A stretch of DNA of 64,000 nucleotides from the NCBI GenBank assembly GCA_964580185.1, contig CAZOJQ010000001.1, positions 62,001-126,000 of the forward strand, written 5' to 3'. Positions 8,128 to 17,929 of this stretch are shown in pieces. This DNA is from CAYWWY01 sp964580185. GTDB taxonomy: Bacteria; Thermotogota; Thermotogae; MWEM01. The notes under the pieces are model-generated. The model saw only the letters and a list, made by a program, of their open reading frames with translations, was not told where the DNA came from and searched no databases. Within the stretch, counting starts at the first letter, position 1; the number at the start of each line of letters is the position of its first letter. The position numbers were made by a program, and so were the translations under genes.

Positions 8128-9192
8128 ATGAATTTAGGGGACCTGATCCGGCAAAAAATGGAACATCTAGAAGCGGAAAAACACCAAAATGATATCCCTA
8201 AAGACGGGAAGCTCATCATTCAACTTCGGTCAGATGAACTTGTGAATACTACGCTAAAGGTGATCAGCAAACGATTACAAGAAACAAGAGATGGAAAACC
8301 TTTTTTGTTGCTCACATTCAATGATCTTTCTGGAACACTCCGAGGTATCGATTGGAATCATGCAAAAAAGAATGATGAACGAATCCCCGTGGGGAGCGTT
8401 GTACGAGTGAATGGAAAAATGTCTCTTTTCGATGGCAGACCTCAACTCACTTTAGGTCCTTCCCGTGACGATTTGCAGGTATTGAGCGAAGGAGAATACG
8501 ATAGCTCACGGTTTATTCCGATCACCGATAAAAACTACACCATTATGTATCAACAATTGATCGAAGCGATTGGTGTGGTAAAAGATCCCTTTTTGGGAAG
8601 CCTGTTGCGAAAGATTTTCGAAGAAGACCCCCAGATGGCTTCGGATTTTGCTGAATCTCCGGCTGCAATCTCCATTCATCATGCCTATAAAGGGGGATTG
8701 CTCGAACACTCTTTGAGCGTTTTGGAACTGTCGCTTGCTATTGCTCGAACCTATTCAGAACCGATACAGATCGATTTGATACGGGCTGGAGCCCTTTTAC
8801 ACGATATAGGAAAAATGAAAGAATATTCGATTCGATCCTATGGATTCGAAACGTCTTCGGATGGTGAACTGTTGGGTCATATCATGATCGGTAGTGCTAT
8901 TGTCGAGGAAAAAGCCCGACTCCTATCGATACGGGCTGATCAAACTTTTACCCAATTGCAACATATTATCCTCTCCCATCATGGTGAGATGGAATGGGGA
9001 TCTCCTGTGCTTCCCAAAACGTATGAAGCGTTAATTATCCACATGGCCGACCACCTTGACGCAAAATTCGCGATCTTTCGAGAATCGTTGCAAAAAATGC
9101 CTGAATCCTCTATGAATCATGAGGATGGATGGAGTGGGTATAATAAAATTCTAGGAAGAAGAATCTTTCTGAGAGGAGGAAAAGAAGGATGA
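8128..9192 (+). CDS. OB-fold/HD-domain 3'-5' exoribonuclease, YhaM-like
   Basis: 354 residues. The N-terminal half has an OB-fold nucleic-acid-binding domain (LLLTFNDLSGTLRGIDW to about residue 110). The C-terminal half has an HD metal-dependent hydrolase domain with IHHAYKGGLLEHSLSV and ALLHDIGKMKEYS as metal ligands, and LSHHGEMEWGSPVLP further on. This architecture is that of the YhaM/CbfA family of 3'-5' exoribonucleases in Gram-positives and relatives. RBS GGGTGAAAAA precedes the ATG. It shares an ATGA overlap with the next gene. Confidence 0.88.
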   Translation: MNLGDLIRQKMEHLEAEKHQNDIPKDGKLIIQLRSDELVNTTLKVISKRLQETRDGKPFLLLTFNDLSGTLRGIDWNHAKKNDERIPVGSVVRVNGKMSLFDGRPQLTLGPSRDDLQVLSEGEYDSSRFIPITDKNYTIMYQQLIEAIGVVKDPFLGSLLRKIFEEDPQMASDFAESPAAISIHHAYKGGLLEHSLSVLELSLAIARTYSEPIQIDLIRAGALLHDIGKMKEYSIRSYGFETSSDGELLGHIMIGSAIVEEKARLLSIRADQTFTQLQHIILSHHGEMEWGSPVLPKTYEALIIHMADHLDAKFAIFRESLQKMPESSMNHEDGWSGYNKILGRRIFLRGGKEG

Positions 9193-10637
9193 AGAAAGAG
9201 GATCGAACTCAAATCGCTTTCGGCACAAGCGGCTGGAGAGGTGTAATTGCTGACGATTTCACCTTTGAAAACGTGCGTATTGTTTCGCAAGCAATTGCCG
9301 AAGTAGTCAATAAAACGGAACATCCTCAGATCATAATCGGTTATGATTCTCGATTTATGGCAGAGGATTTTTCCAAAGTGATCGCAGAAGTCCTGTGCGG
9401 AAATGAAATCAAGGTCTTTCTTTGCGATATGCCAACACCAACCCCTGTTATTGCATACTCTATCCTTAGAAATAGCTTGGATGGCGGAATCAATGTAACT
9501 GCATCACACAATCCAGCTCATTATAGCGGGATGAAGTTTAATGGGAAATCCGGCGGACCTGCACTGCCGGAGATTACTCAAGCGATCGAAAAGGAAATCG
9601 ATAAAGTGTTCCATGGAAGGAAGAGCATTAGAAGGGAGCGACTTCCCGAAGCTTCGAGGAGAGGTTTATTTGAATCGATTGACCCGCGAGAACTATATTT
9701 TCAAACGATCCGTGAGAAAATTGATTTTGAACGCATTCGGTCAATCGACCTTCGCGTTACAATAGATCTTATGTATGGCGCAGGGAATAATTATCTTGAT
9801 GGATTGGTTAAAGAAGCATTGGGTGAACGGACGAAAGAAGAACTCATTACAATTCATGATTTTCGGGACCCGTATTTTGGAGGATATCGCCCTGAACCTG
9901 ACGCGAAAAGGATGGAAGAGTTGGGAAGACGAGTGGTCCAAAAAGGGCACCATTTAGGAATCGCAGTAGATGGTGATGCGGATCGCTTTGGGGTTTGCGA
10001 CGAAGACGGTAATTTTGTTCCGCCGAACGAGTTCTTAGCTTTAGCTGCTTGGCATTTGTACAAAAACAAAGGGGTAAAAGGAAACATAGCGCGTAGCATT
10101 GCAACTAGCCATCAGATTGATAAAGTCGCTTCCGAATATGGCGGCGAAACCATAATCACCCCTGTTGGGTTCAAGTTCATCGGAGATCGAATTATTACTG
10201 ATCACTTGGTTTTGGGCGGAGAAGAAAGTGGGGGATTGTCGATCCAGAATCACATTCCCGAAAAAGACGGAATCATTGCTTGTTTATTGGCACTAGAAAT
10301 GGTCGCTTATGAAGAGAAACCCCTTTCACAAATTCGAAAAGAGCTTCAAAAAACTTTCGGGATGTTCTTTTCTAGCCGCAGAGACCTCCATCTCGAGTCA
10401 AATGCGCAAAAGATGGAGTTGATGGATTTCTTCCGAGAAATTCCAGGGTTTGCGGGTCATACTTTCGCGGAAAGATGGACGATGGATGGGTATGGATACC
10501 TTTTGCAAACCGAAGACAATAGCTCGTGGGTTTTGGCTCGTTCGTCCGGAACAGAACCGCTTGTCCGGATATACCTTGAAAGCACGTCGAAAGAAATCTT
10601 CGACAAAATGAATGCAGAGGTGGATCGGATTATATGA
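9189..10637 (+). CDS. Phosphoglucomutase/phosphomannomutase family protein
   Basis: 482 residues. Alpha-D-phosphohexomutase moving phosphate between C1 and C6 of a hexose. All four active-site loops are present: the phosphoserine loop TASHNPAHYSG (Ser about 106), the metal loop DGDADRFGV, the sugar loop GGEESGGLS, and the phosphate loop RSSGTEPLVRIY near the C-terminus. The family cannot be split reliably into glucose, mannose or glucosamine types by eye. A glucose-phosphate role would feed the GlgC reaction encoded at 31.3 kb (inference). ATGA overlaps join it to both neighbours. Confidence 0.93.
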   Translation: MKKEDRTQIAFGTSGWRGVIADDFTFENVRIVSQAIAEVVNKTEHPQIIIGYDSRFMAEDFSKVIAEVLCGNEIKVFLCDMPTPTPVIAYSILRNSLDGGINVTASHNPAHYSGMKFNGKSGGPALPEITQAIEKEIDKVFHGRKSIRRERLPEASRRGLFESIDPRELYFQTIREKIDFERIRSIDLRVTIDLMYGAGNNYLDGLVKEALGERTKEELITIHDFRDPYFGGYRPEPDAKRMEELGRRVVQKGHHLGIAVDGDADRFGVCDEDGNFVPPNEFLALAAWHLYKNKGVKGNIARSIATSHQIDKVASEYGGETIITPVGFKFIGDRIITDHLVLGGEESGGLSIQNHIPEKDGIIACLLALEMVAYEEKPLSQIRKELQKTFGMFFSSRRDLHLESNAQKMELMDFFREIPGFAGHTFAERWTMDGYGYLLQTEDNSSWVLARSSGTEPLVRIYLESTSKEIFDKMNAEVDRII

Positions 10638-12913
10638 AGCATTTGGTAATCGTTGAATCTCCAGCAAAAGCGAAAACGATCCAGAAATACTTGGGGAAGG
10701 AGTATGAAGTCGCTTCGTCTGTCGGACACATACGGGACTTGCCTTCCAAAGATCTCGGTGTGAACATAGATCAAGGGTATACGCCTAGTTTCGTTACAAT
10801 CAAAGGGAAGGAAAAAGTGATCAAAGAACTGAAAATCAAAGCAAAAGGCAAAAGCGTTTTACTCGCTTCGGATATGGATCGGGAAGGAGAGGCAATCGCA
10901 TGGCATATTGCGCAGGTGCTCGATTTGCCATCCGAACAACCCAATCGGGTCATTTTTTCCGAAATTACAAAGACCGCTATTCAAAAAGCGATCCTTCATC
11001 CCAAACCTTTATCGAATCCCAAAGTTCATGCTCAGTTCGCACGAAGAATCCTCGATCGGTTGGTGGGTTATCAGATCAGCCCCTTGCTTTGGAGAGTTCT
11101 TCACTCCGGGCGACTCAGCGCTGGAAGGGTCCAATCTGTGGCACTTCGATTAATCTGTTCGCTAGAAGAGAGCATTCAAAAATTTGTTTCAGAAGAATAC
11201 TGGAAGTTCCGAGGAGTCTTTGACTCTGTAGAAGCTTGGTTGACCCGTATTGATCAGAAAAACCTCGAAAAATACCCGATCCGGGACGAAAAAACAGCGG
11301 TACAAACTGAGAAAGACCTCAGAAACCAAGAATATTTCATAGCAGAAGTCAAGAAAAACGAAGTAAAAAAAAGGCCTTTAGCCCCCTTTATCACCAGCAC
11401 ACTGCAACAAGAAGCTTCAAACAAGCTTGGTTTCTCGGTTGATCGAACCATGAAATTGGCTCAGCAATTATATGAAGGGGTCGAAATCGACGGGAATCAG
11501 CTTGCCTTCATCACCTACATGCGAACCGATTCCACAAGATTATCCAAAGAAGCATTGGAAGCGGCAAAAAAATATATCACTACCCACCTGGGAAGCAAGT
11601 ATTTTCAACAAAGGGCTCATTTTTCCAAAAAAGGGGCATCTACAAATATTCAAGACGCTCATGAAGCAATTCGTCCCACATATCCTGAATTAAGTCCTGA
11701 TCAGGTGAAAAACAAACTATCAAAAACCCACTTTCAGCTCTATTCTTTGATTTGGAACCGGTTTATGGCTTCACAAAGCGCCGAAGCCCTCTATGAATCC
11801 ACAAAGATCGTGATCAAGGACCGGAAGGGAAAATACCAATGGGAAGCAACCGGAAACCGGAGATTGTTTGATGGATTTGAATTTTTTTATCCTGCCGTTG
11901 CTTCGGAAAAACCCATTGATCATCCCTTTGTCCAAGGGCAATCCATTTCTTTGGATGATATAGAAACATCTCAACACTATACTCAGCCTCCCAAACGCTT
12001 CTCCGAAGCAACGCTTGTGAAACGCTTGGAAAAAGAAGGAATCGGTCGGCCTAGCACATACGCATCCATTGTAAAAACACTCTTTGACCGAAAATATGTA
12101 CTTCGCGAGGGAAAAACCCTCAGGCCAAGTTTTCTTGGTACTCTTGTAAATGATTTCCTAGAAACCAATTTTGCTGAAATAGTGGAAACAAGATTCACAG
12201 CTGATATGGAACGAAAATTGGACGCAATAGAAGATGGAAATCGAGACTGGAAACAGGTATTGGAAGAATTTTATGTTCCGTTTTCTCTCAACCTTCAAGA
12301 AAAGCAAGAGCACCTTTCAACAGGAAAACTTCATTTGGAACAGAAGACCAACATCAAATGCCCGGATTGTGATCAGGATATGGTGCTTAAAGTAGGGCGA
12401 TATGGACCCTATCTACATTGTTCGGAATGCAAGAAGAACCTTTCTGTAGTCGACCATGCAAAAATGGTTGTTAATGGAGAAACATTTGAGTTTGACCCTG
12501 AGTCTCACAAAGAGATGAAGACAAGCGAACCAGTTTCCGTTGGCAGAAAGTGTCCCAAATGCCAATCAGACCTGGTAGAACGAAATGGGCGATTTGGAAA
12601 GTTTATCGCATGCAGCAACTATCCAACCTGCAAATATACCGAAACGATCAATCAAACTGCTCGTGGGCTCTGCCCCTTATGTGGAAAAAAGGCGTATATA
12701 CGGAAGAGCAAAAAGGGAAGGACTTTTTTTGTATGTGAAGATAATCATTATTCTGGCGGTTCATGCACGTATATTTCTTGGAATGAACCATCTGAACATT
12801 CCTGTCCAGATTGTAAGGGTTCCCTTGTCTACAAGTACAGTAAAGCTGACGGAGAGCATTTGTATTGTCCCGCATGCAAAAAGAAAGCTTTTTCTGGAGA
12901 TCTCCCTGAATGA
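10634..12913 (+). CDS. topA: DNA topoisomerase I (type IA)
   Basis: 759 residues. Relaxes negative supercoils by a transient 5'-phosphotyrosine break. TOPRIM domain at the N-terminus (VIVESPAKAKTIQKYLG, then DMDREGEAIAWH), catalytic Tyr about 295 in FITYMRTDSTRLS, and the GIGRPSTYASIV signature. The C-terminus carries four zinc-ribbon-like modules, each with two Cys pairs: CPDCDQ..CSEC, CPKCQ..CSNYPTC, CPLCG..CEDN..C and CPDCK..CPAC. Coupled to both neighbours by ATGA overlaps. Confidence 0.98.
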   Translation: MKHLVIVESPAKAKTIQKYLGKEYEVASSVGHIRDLPSKDLGVNIDQGYTPSFVTIKGKEKVIKELKIKAKGKSVLLASDMDREGEAIAWHIAQVLDLPSEQPNRVIFSEITKTAIQKAILHPKPLSNPKVHAQFARRILDRLVGYQISPLLWRVLHSGRLSAGRVQSVALRLICSLEESIQKFVSEEYWKFRGVFDSVEAWLTRIDQKNLEKYPIRDEKTAVQTEKDLRNQEYFIAEVKKNEVKKRPLAPFITSTLQQEASNKLGFSVDRTMKLAQQLYEGVEIDGNQLAFITYMRTDSTRLSKEALEAAKKYITTHLGSKYFQQRAHFSKKGASTNIQDAHEAIRPTYPELSPDQVKNKLSKTHFQLYSLIWNRFMASQSAEALYESTKIVIKDRKGKYQWEATGNRRLFDGFEFFYPAVASEKPIDHPFVQGQSISLDDIETSQHYTQPPKRFSEATLVKRLEKEGIGRPSTYASIVKTLFDRKYVLREGKTLRPSFLGTLVNDFLETNFAEIVETRFTADMERKLDAIEDGNRDWKQVLEEFYVPFSLNLQEKQEHLSTGKLHLEQKTNIKCPDCDQDMVLKVGRYGPYLHCSECKKNLSVVDHAKMVVNGETFEFDPESHKEMKTSEPVSVGRKCPKCQSDLVERNGRFGKFIACSNYPTCKYTETINQTARGLCPLCGKKAYIRKSKKGRTFFVCEDNHYSGGSCTYISWNEPSEHSCPDCKGSLVYKYSKADGEHLYCPACKKKAFSGDLPE

Positions 12914-13824
12914 AAGTCGCAGTTGTCGAAGGAGGGTTTTCTCGTGAACGCGAGATTTCCATTCGGAGTGGCAAGAAAATCACGGATGCGCTGATCAATC
13001 TTGGGATCCAAACATGGACCGTCGATCCAGGTACAGAAGAAAAATGGCTCGAAAGCCTTCAGGAAGCGGATTTGGTTTTTATTGCTTTACATGGACATTT
13101 TGGGGAAGATGGAAAGATCCAAAGCATATTGAGAGAATGGAGTATTCCATTCACAGGATCAAATGCGTATTCGTGCGCAATGACTTTCAATAAGGTACTC
13201 ACCAAGCAGCTACTGATTCAGAATCGATTTTTGACACCCGAGTACGACGTCCTCGAACTGGGTACCCAGACAAAACCTCGTGAGAACATGGCATTTCCCT
13301 CGGTACTAAAACCCATAGAAGAAGGATCCAGTTTGGATACCTACGTGATTGATCATCCAACGGAACTGACCCTATATGAATCAGTTCTGAAAGACCAATA
13401 TCCAATTATGCTATTTGAGCGGTTCATACGAGGAAGGGAATTAAGCATCAGTTTTCTGAACGGACGGATTCTACCCATACTGGAGATAGTTCCGAAGCAC
13501 CGGTTTTACGATTATGCCTGCAAATATACGCCCGGATTGGCGAAATTGATTGCACCTGCATCAATCGGGAAATTTCTGGAAAAAAAAATCACCCGTCTGT
13601 GTCTTCAAGTGTTCGAGCTTTTTCAGATTCAAGGATTTGCCCGCTTAGATGGAATCCTTACCGATAAAGATTTTTTCATTCTTGAAATAAACGCAATTCC
13701 CGGGATGACTGATACAAGCGATCTGCCCGCTTCTGCTCTTGCTGCTGGAATACCCTTTCCCCAACTGGTTCGCGAAATATTGAATTCTTGCCTCTTTCCT
13801 CTTGACGGCCGACCGAAACTATGA
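12910..13824 (+). CDS. ddl: D-alanine--D-alanine ligase
   Basis: 304 residues, the normal length. ATP-grasp enzyme making D-Ala-D-Ala for peptidoglycan. Seen: the N-terminal GGFSREREISIRSG, LHGHFGEDGKIQ, the serine-containing loop EGSSLDTYVI and the C-terminal metal/ATP region LEINAIPGMTDTSDLPASA. It is the last protein gene of the run started at 5837. Its 3' end contains the promoter of the downstream tRNA, so the stop codon overlaps the tRNA promoter region. Confidence 0.96.
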   Translation: MKVAVVEGGFSREREISIRSGKKITDALINLGIQTWTVDPGTEEKWLESLQEADLVFIALHGHFGEDGKIQSILREWSIPFTGSNAYSCAMTFNKVLTKQLLIQNRFLTPEYDVLELGTQTKPRENMAFPSVLKPIEEGSSLDTYVIDHPTELTLYESVLKDQYPIMLFERFIRGRELSISFLNGRILPILEIVPKHRFYDYACKYTPGLAKLIAPASIGKFLEKKITRLCLQVFELFQIQGFARLDGILTDKDFFILEINAIPGMTDTSDLPASALAAGIPFPQLVREILNSCLFPLDGRPKL

Positions 13825-13830
13825 TACAAT
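13802..13830 (+). promoter_or_regulatory. tRNA-Thr promoter inside the ddl 3' end
   Basis: TTGACG at 13802-13807, a 17-base spacer, and TACAAT at 13825-13830 with an extended TG at 13822-13823. The ddl TGA stop lies within the spacer/-10 junction. The tRNA starts 18 bases after the -10. Confidence 0.65.
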
Positions 13831-13848
13831 ATCTCCCGTGATTATGAA

Positions 13849-13925
13849 GCAGGCGTAGCTACAGTCGGTAGAGCGCCGCCTTGGTAAGGCGGAGGTCATG
13901 GGTTCGAATCCCATCGCCTGCTCCA
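13849..13925 (+). tRNA. tRNA-Thr (GGT anticodon)
   Basis: 77 bases including an encoded CCA end. The acceptor stem GCAGGCG pairs with CGCCTGC, the anticodon stem CCGCC/GGCGG closes the loop TTGGTAA with anticodon GGT, and the T arm is ATGGG-TTCGAAT-CCCAT. The D arm (GCTACAGTCGGTAGAGC) is one base longer than the commonest form. Confidence 0.96.
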
Positions 13926-13934
13926 ACCCGAAAT

Positions 13935-13964
13935 CCCCCTCCCAAAAAAAGAGGGGGTTTCTTT
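13935..13964 (+). terminator. Hairpin and T-tract between tRNA-Thr and era
   Basis: CCCCCTC (13935-13941) pairs with GAGGGGG (13951-13957) across a 9-base A-rich loop, followed by TTTCTTT. A good rho-independent terminator for the tRNA. It stands only about 20 bases before the era start, so era expression would depend on read-through or a promoter not recognised here. Confidence 0.7.
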
Positions 13965-13982
13965 CCATGAGAGGTGGATTGT

Positions 13983-14870
13983 TTGAAATATGGAGTAGTT
14001 GCTCTAATTGGCAGACCCAATGCAGGAAAATCGAGCTTGGTAAACCGGATCATGGGGCAAAAAGTGGTCATCGTTTCCAATAAGCCTCAAACATCTTGGC
14101 ATAAAATTCGATGTGTATATACTGACTCGGAAGCGCAGATCGTGTTTGTAGATACACCAGGATTCCATAAACCCCTCAACACTTTAGGAAGGTACATGAT
14201 TCAATCCGCTTCGATCGCTTTGGAAGAATGTGATCATATTCTATGGATCATTGATGGATTACACGCTTTTTCGAAAGAAGACCAAAACATTCATTCTCTG
14301 ATTCTGAACCAACCATTATCATTTGATTGTGTCCTAAACAAAATCGATCAAGTCTCTTCAGAACAGCAAGAATTGTTGATCCAGAAGATCATTTCAACCT
14401 ATGATCCCAGAGCTGTTCACTGCACCTCCGCTATCGACGGATATGGTGTAGAAACCCTAGTCCAAAAGATAAAAGAACGGCTTACAGGGGGTATTCCTGT
14501 ATACGATCCCGAAATCATCGTAGATCGACCATCCCGCTTTATGGCTGCTGAGCTGATTCGTGAGAAAATCTTCCGGTATACGGAACAGGAAATCCCATAC
14601 AACAGTGGAGTACTCATCGAGCATTTTCAAGAAAACGAGAATGGGCTCCTGCATATTCGGGCCGAAGTATACGTCCTTCGCCAGAATCAAAAAGGGATCT
14701 TAATCGGAAAGCAGGGATCTCGAATAAAGCGGATTGGTATAGAAGCGAGAAAAGACCTTGAATACCTCTTCGACAGAAAAGTTCATCTGGAAATCTTTGT
14801 AAAAGTAAAGGAAAAATGGATTGAAAAAAAGTTCATTATCCAAAATGAGTTAGGGTATCGGGAGGAATGA
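13983..14870 (+). CDS. era: GTPase Era
   Basis: 295 residues from the TTG at 13983, chosen because it gives the family start MKYGVVALIG and lies 5 bases after GAGGTGG; a GTG at 13974 is possible. Essential GTPase that binds 16S rRNA during 30S assembly. G1 GRPNAGKSS at 10-18, G3 DTPGFHKP, G4 NKID, and a C-terminal KH RNA-binding domain with GILIGKQGSRIKRIG. It is 6 bases from the next gene, encoding a tRNA CCA enzyme. Confidence 0.97.
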   Translation: MKYGVVALIGRPNAGKSSLVNRIMGQKVVIVSNKPQTSWHKIRCVYTDSEAQIVFVDTPGFHKPLNTLGRYMIQSASIALEECDHILWIIDGLHAFSKEDQNIHSLILNQPLSFDCVLNKIDQVSSEQQELLIQKIISTYDPRAVHCTSAIDGYGVETLVQKIKERLTGGIPVYDPEIIVDRPSRFMAAELIREKIFRYTEQEIPYNSGVLIEHFQENENGLLHIRAEVYVLRQNQKGILIGKQGSRIKRIGIEARKDLEYLFDRKVHLEIFVKVKEKWIEKKFIIQNELGYREE

Positions 14871-14876
14871 AGAAGG

Positions 14877-16430
14877 ATGAACAGGCATTATTGGAGTAAT
14901 GCTTCTATAAGCCTTCAGGATGCATTATCCTCAGTTCGTGATCAATTAGGAGAAATCTACCTTGTAGGAGGGGTCGTCCGATCGATGTTTTTGACCAAAC
15001 ACCTGAGAACGCAACCTCTCTCTCTTTCCTCCCTGGCAGAAATTGATGTAGCCGCTCCGCATACTAAGGAAGAACTCCTCCGCGCTTTTTCCGGAAGATG
15101 CTTTCATCCGAAAAACCAAGAGACTGTTGTTGTAGTATTTGATCAAATCCATATCGAAATTACCCCTTTTCGCGAAAAAGGGATCGAAGAAGACCTGAAA
15201 GCGAGGGATTTTACGATCAATGCCCTTGCGTGTCCTGTTAGTCACCAAGGAATCGACTGGGATCATCCAATCGACCCAACAGGGGGCCAACGAGATATTT
15301 TTCATAAGGTTTTGCGGGTATTCCGTCCTTCAAACTTCGACAATGATCCACTCCGGATCCTTCGATTATTTCGATTTCATGCTCAGCTGGGCTTTGATAT
15401 GGACTCTTTGACTTTACGCCATGCGTTGCAAAGAGTTCCCCTGCTGCGGGAGATCTCCTTGGAGCGAATCGAAAAGGAGTTCCGGAAAATAATCCTCGCA
15501 CCACACGCCATTCATACCCTTCGGATTATGGGGGCTACTGATATAATCGAAACGCTAATGCCTGTTTTGGGAAATGCACTCCAGACATGCCATCAGGATC
15601 GGCATCATCGGGAGGAATCCGTTTATGAACACAATCTGAGGGTTCTCGGGAATTGTCCAGAAGCTTTCGTCGATCGAATGGCCGCTTTTCTCCATGATGT
15701 AGGAAAAATCGGTACCAGTTCCAAATCCTCTGAGAATCGGTATATTGGTCATGAAAAAGCATCCATGGAGATTGCACAGTCAGTCACTCAAAGGTTGCGA
15801 TTGCCAAAAGCAGAAATCCGGGAAATCCTTCGTCTGATTCAATACCACATGATTCCCGTAAATTCGGAACGGATGCTGAAAATTATCCTGATGAAGGAAG
15901 GAAAGGATTTCTTCCACCGACTCGTCCGATTTATCTATGCGGACAAGTCGGCTACCGATCCTTTTTGGACGGAAACAGAAGCGTATCAGTCTTGGTTAAC
16001 TCATATCCGGAAAGCGCGGCGCTTAATTAGGATCATTTCGGCCAATCAAAGATGGTGTACCGGAAGGGAACTGATTACCCTGGGATTGAATCCCAATCCT
16101 TCTTTTGCGATTATCCTGAATTCACTGATCCTTCAAACGGATCAAAGCCCTTTGGATTCCGATACGATCCAGGTTCATTTAGAGCACAAGCTTCTGTTCC
16201 GCCGATCATATCGTCACATGGTGTATACACAGATTTCATCATCAGAACCAATGACGGAAGAACGGATCGTTGAATACTGGGATGGGCGATCCATTGTTGG
16301 TGTTTTACGTAGCCAAAAACGCCTGGAGGTACAAGGGCCCATATTTCGGTATTCCTATCACTCCCAGCAAGAGTTAGAATCATTACGGAAGGAGCGCAGA
16401 ATGTGGTTGCACTATCCCTGTCACCGATAA
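14877..16430 (+). CDS. cca: CCA-adding/poly(A) polymerase with HD domain
   Basis: 517 residues. Class II nucleotidyltransferase that adds CCA to tRNA 3' ends, or A to RNA. Seen: the head motif YLVGGVVRSMFL, the EIDVAAP position of the metal-binding acidic pair, KARDFTINALAC, and the RNA-binding neck (NDPLRILRLFRFHAQLGF). An HD hydrolase domain follows (VYEHNLRVL, FLHDVGKIG). The usual DxD of the head reads E-I-D-V here, so the exact metal ligands deserve alignment. Both tRNAs in this window already encode CCA, so a repair or poly(A) role is possible. RBS GGAGG at 14861. Confidence 0.88.
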   Translation: MNRHYWSNASISLQDALSSVRDQLGEIYLVGGVVRSMFLTKHLRTQPLSLSSLAEIDVAAPHTKEELLRAFSGRCFHPKNQETVVVVFDQIHIEITPFREKGIEEDLKARDFTINALACPVSHQGIDWDHPIDPTGGQRDIFHKVLRVFRPSNFDNDPLRILRLFRFHAQLGFDMDSLTLRHALQRVPLLREISLERIEKEFRKIILAPHAIHTLRIMGATDIIETLMPVLGNALQTCHQDRHHREESVYEHNLRVLGNCPEAFVDRMAAFLHDVGKIGTSSKSSENRYIGHEKASMEIAQSVTQRLRLPKAEIREILRLIQYHMIPVNSERMLKIILMKEGKDFFHRLVRFIYADKSATDPFWTETEAYQSWLTHIRKARRLIRIISANQRWCTGRELITLGLNPNPSFAIILNSLILQTDQSPLDSDTIQVHLEHKLLFRRSYRHMVYTQISSSEPMTEERIVEYWDGRSIVGVLRSQKRLEVQGPIFRYSYHSQQELESLRKERRMWLHYPCHR

Positions 16431-17929
16431 AAGATAGAGCTTCCAACTGTCTCCAAAAGGGTTTATTCATTGGGATATTGGTTGTGGGTTTTACGGCTTC
16501 GATCTTTGGGCAGGGTCTCCAGTCGATTTATCTAGGGTATGAAGAAATTTATAGAATGCAGCAAGATCCACTGCAACTGGAAGCTGCTCAGAGAGAGCTC
16601 AGCCGCACATTAGCAAACGCTCCTGAATTGATGAGTTCGAGTCAGCATGTAGATCAATTGGGAGAAAGAATTGCATATAAAAGGGAAATGCTCACCCTCT
16701 TTTCATTGGATCACCCTTTGGTTTTTTCAGTGATCACAGAATCTGCGACAACTCTGATTCACACATTGCTGGAAATCAACGAGCCTCAGATTGCTGGGTT
16801 TGATCAGCTGGTACCTTTGATGGATTTCCTTCAAGAGTATTGGGACGATCTTGTGAACACTTTTCGTTTTTCTCAATTCCAACAGTTTCTGTCGATTGTT
16901 AAAATACCGGGATTGGCTCAAACACTCTTCATTCGCGATGAGGATTTTCGGTTTCTTGCAGAAACCATTCTGAACTCGTACCATCAAAATCCCACTTCTT
17001 TTAGTTCACAGTTTCTCTTCCAAATCGCGCGTTTTGGTGGGGAACCTTTGGTTCGATACATCGCCTTATTGTTATATCCCAATGTCCTAACCGGAAAAGA
17101 GGTTGAGTATTTTGATGCCCACAGAAGACTTCAGCTCTATATTGACATTGGGCGGCACCTTTATGGGCCGGAACTCTCAGAACGAATTCATCCGGAATTA
17201 TGGTCATTGTATCAAGATTTGGACCGGTATTTCCTCCTGAAAGACCGAATGGATATTCTCCATCGAAGAATAATCTCTGCGGACTTATCCAACATCATTG
17301 CACTAATTCCCCAAATGATGGAACACTTGAATGAGTTAGAACGGATTGCGATTCCTTCCCATCGACTTCAGCAAACGGCTCAGTCAATCCTTGAAACCTG
17401 TATTACCCGCCTGCAGGTTGAATCAAAGTCTATTCAAGGCATCATCATTCCCCAGGCAACCCTTGATCTTATTTCAACCATTCAGCTTAAGAACCCACAA
17501 ACACAAAGGCTTGTCGAACAACTGCATCAACCAGTTTTGGGAATTGCTAAGAATCAAAGAATCCCTCTCGATTCAGATCACTCGGTTTCTAATATTGAGT
17601 CAGAAACAATTGGTCGATTCAGACTCATCGGTATCGTTTCATGCGCTTTAGGATTATTTGTCGGTACATTACTGCTCGTATTCAAACCCTTACTTCGAGC
17701 CCGATTCTTTCGGAAGCTCGGTTTCCGTTCCTTGGCAATCACCATTGTCAAACAGCTCTCTTTTGAAAAACCATTGGATCCAGATCTTCATGTTTTGCTC
17801 GCGCAAATGCTGGTTGAAAACGATCAAACCGAAGAAGCGAATGACGAGTTCCGAGCAGCTTCTCGATTGCTTGAGCGTTCTTCCCATCGAAAAAAACCTC
17901 CGATCATAGGAGATCAACGAAAAAAATGA
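16403..17929 (+). CDS. Membrane-anchored protein of unknown function with TPR-like tail
   Basis: 508 codons from a GTG at 16403 with GGAAGGAG upstream; it overlaps the preceding gene by 28 bases. Seen: an N-terminal hydrophobic segment (residues about 20-36), a long helical extracytoplasmic region of about 370 residues, a second transmembrane segment (about 411-430, IVSCALGLFVGTLLLVF), and a cytoplasmic tail with a single tetratricopeptide-like unit (LLAQMLVENDQTEEANDEF). No catalytic motif and no family I recognise. It is coupled by ATGA to a lytic transglycosylase, suggesting an envelope role (inference). Confidence 0.65.
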   Translation: MVALSLSPIKDRASNCLQKGLFIGILVVGFTASIFGQGLQSIYLGYEEIYRMQQDPLQLEAAQRELSRTLANAPELMSSSQHVDQLGERIAYKREMLTLFSLDHPLVFSVITESATTLIHTLLEINEPQIAGFDQLVPLMDFLQEYWDDLVNTFRFSQFQQFLSIVKIPGLAQTLFIRDEDFRFLAETILNSYHQNPTSFSSQFLFQIARFGGEPLVRYIALLLYPNVLTGKEVEYFDAHRRLQLYIDIGRHLYGPELSERIHPELWSLYQDLDRYFLLKDRMDILHRRIISADLSNIIALIPQMMEHLNELERIAIPSHRLQQTAQSILETCITRLQVESKSIQGIIIPQATLDLISTIQLKNPQTQRLVEQLHQPVLGIAKNQRIPLDSDHSVSNIESETIGRFRLIGIVSCALGLFVGTLLLVFKPLLRARFFRKLGFRSLAITIVKQLSFEKPLDPDLHVLLAQMLVENDQTEEANDEFRAASRLLERSSHRKKPPIIGDQRKK

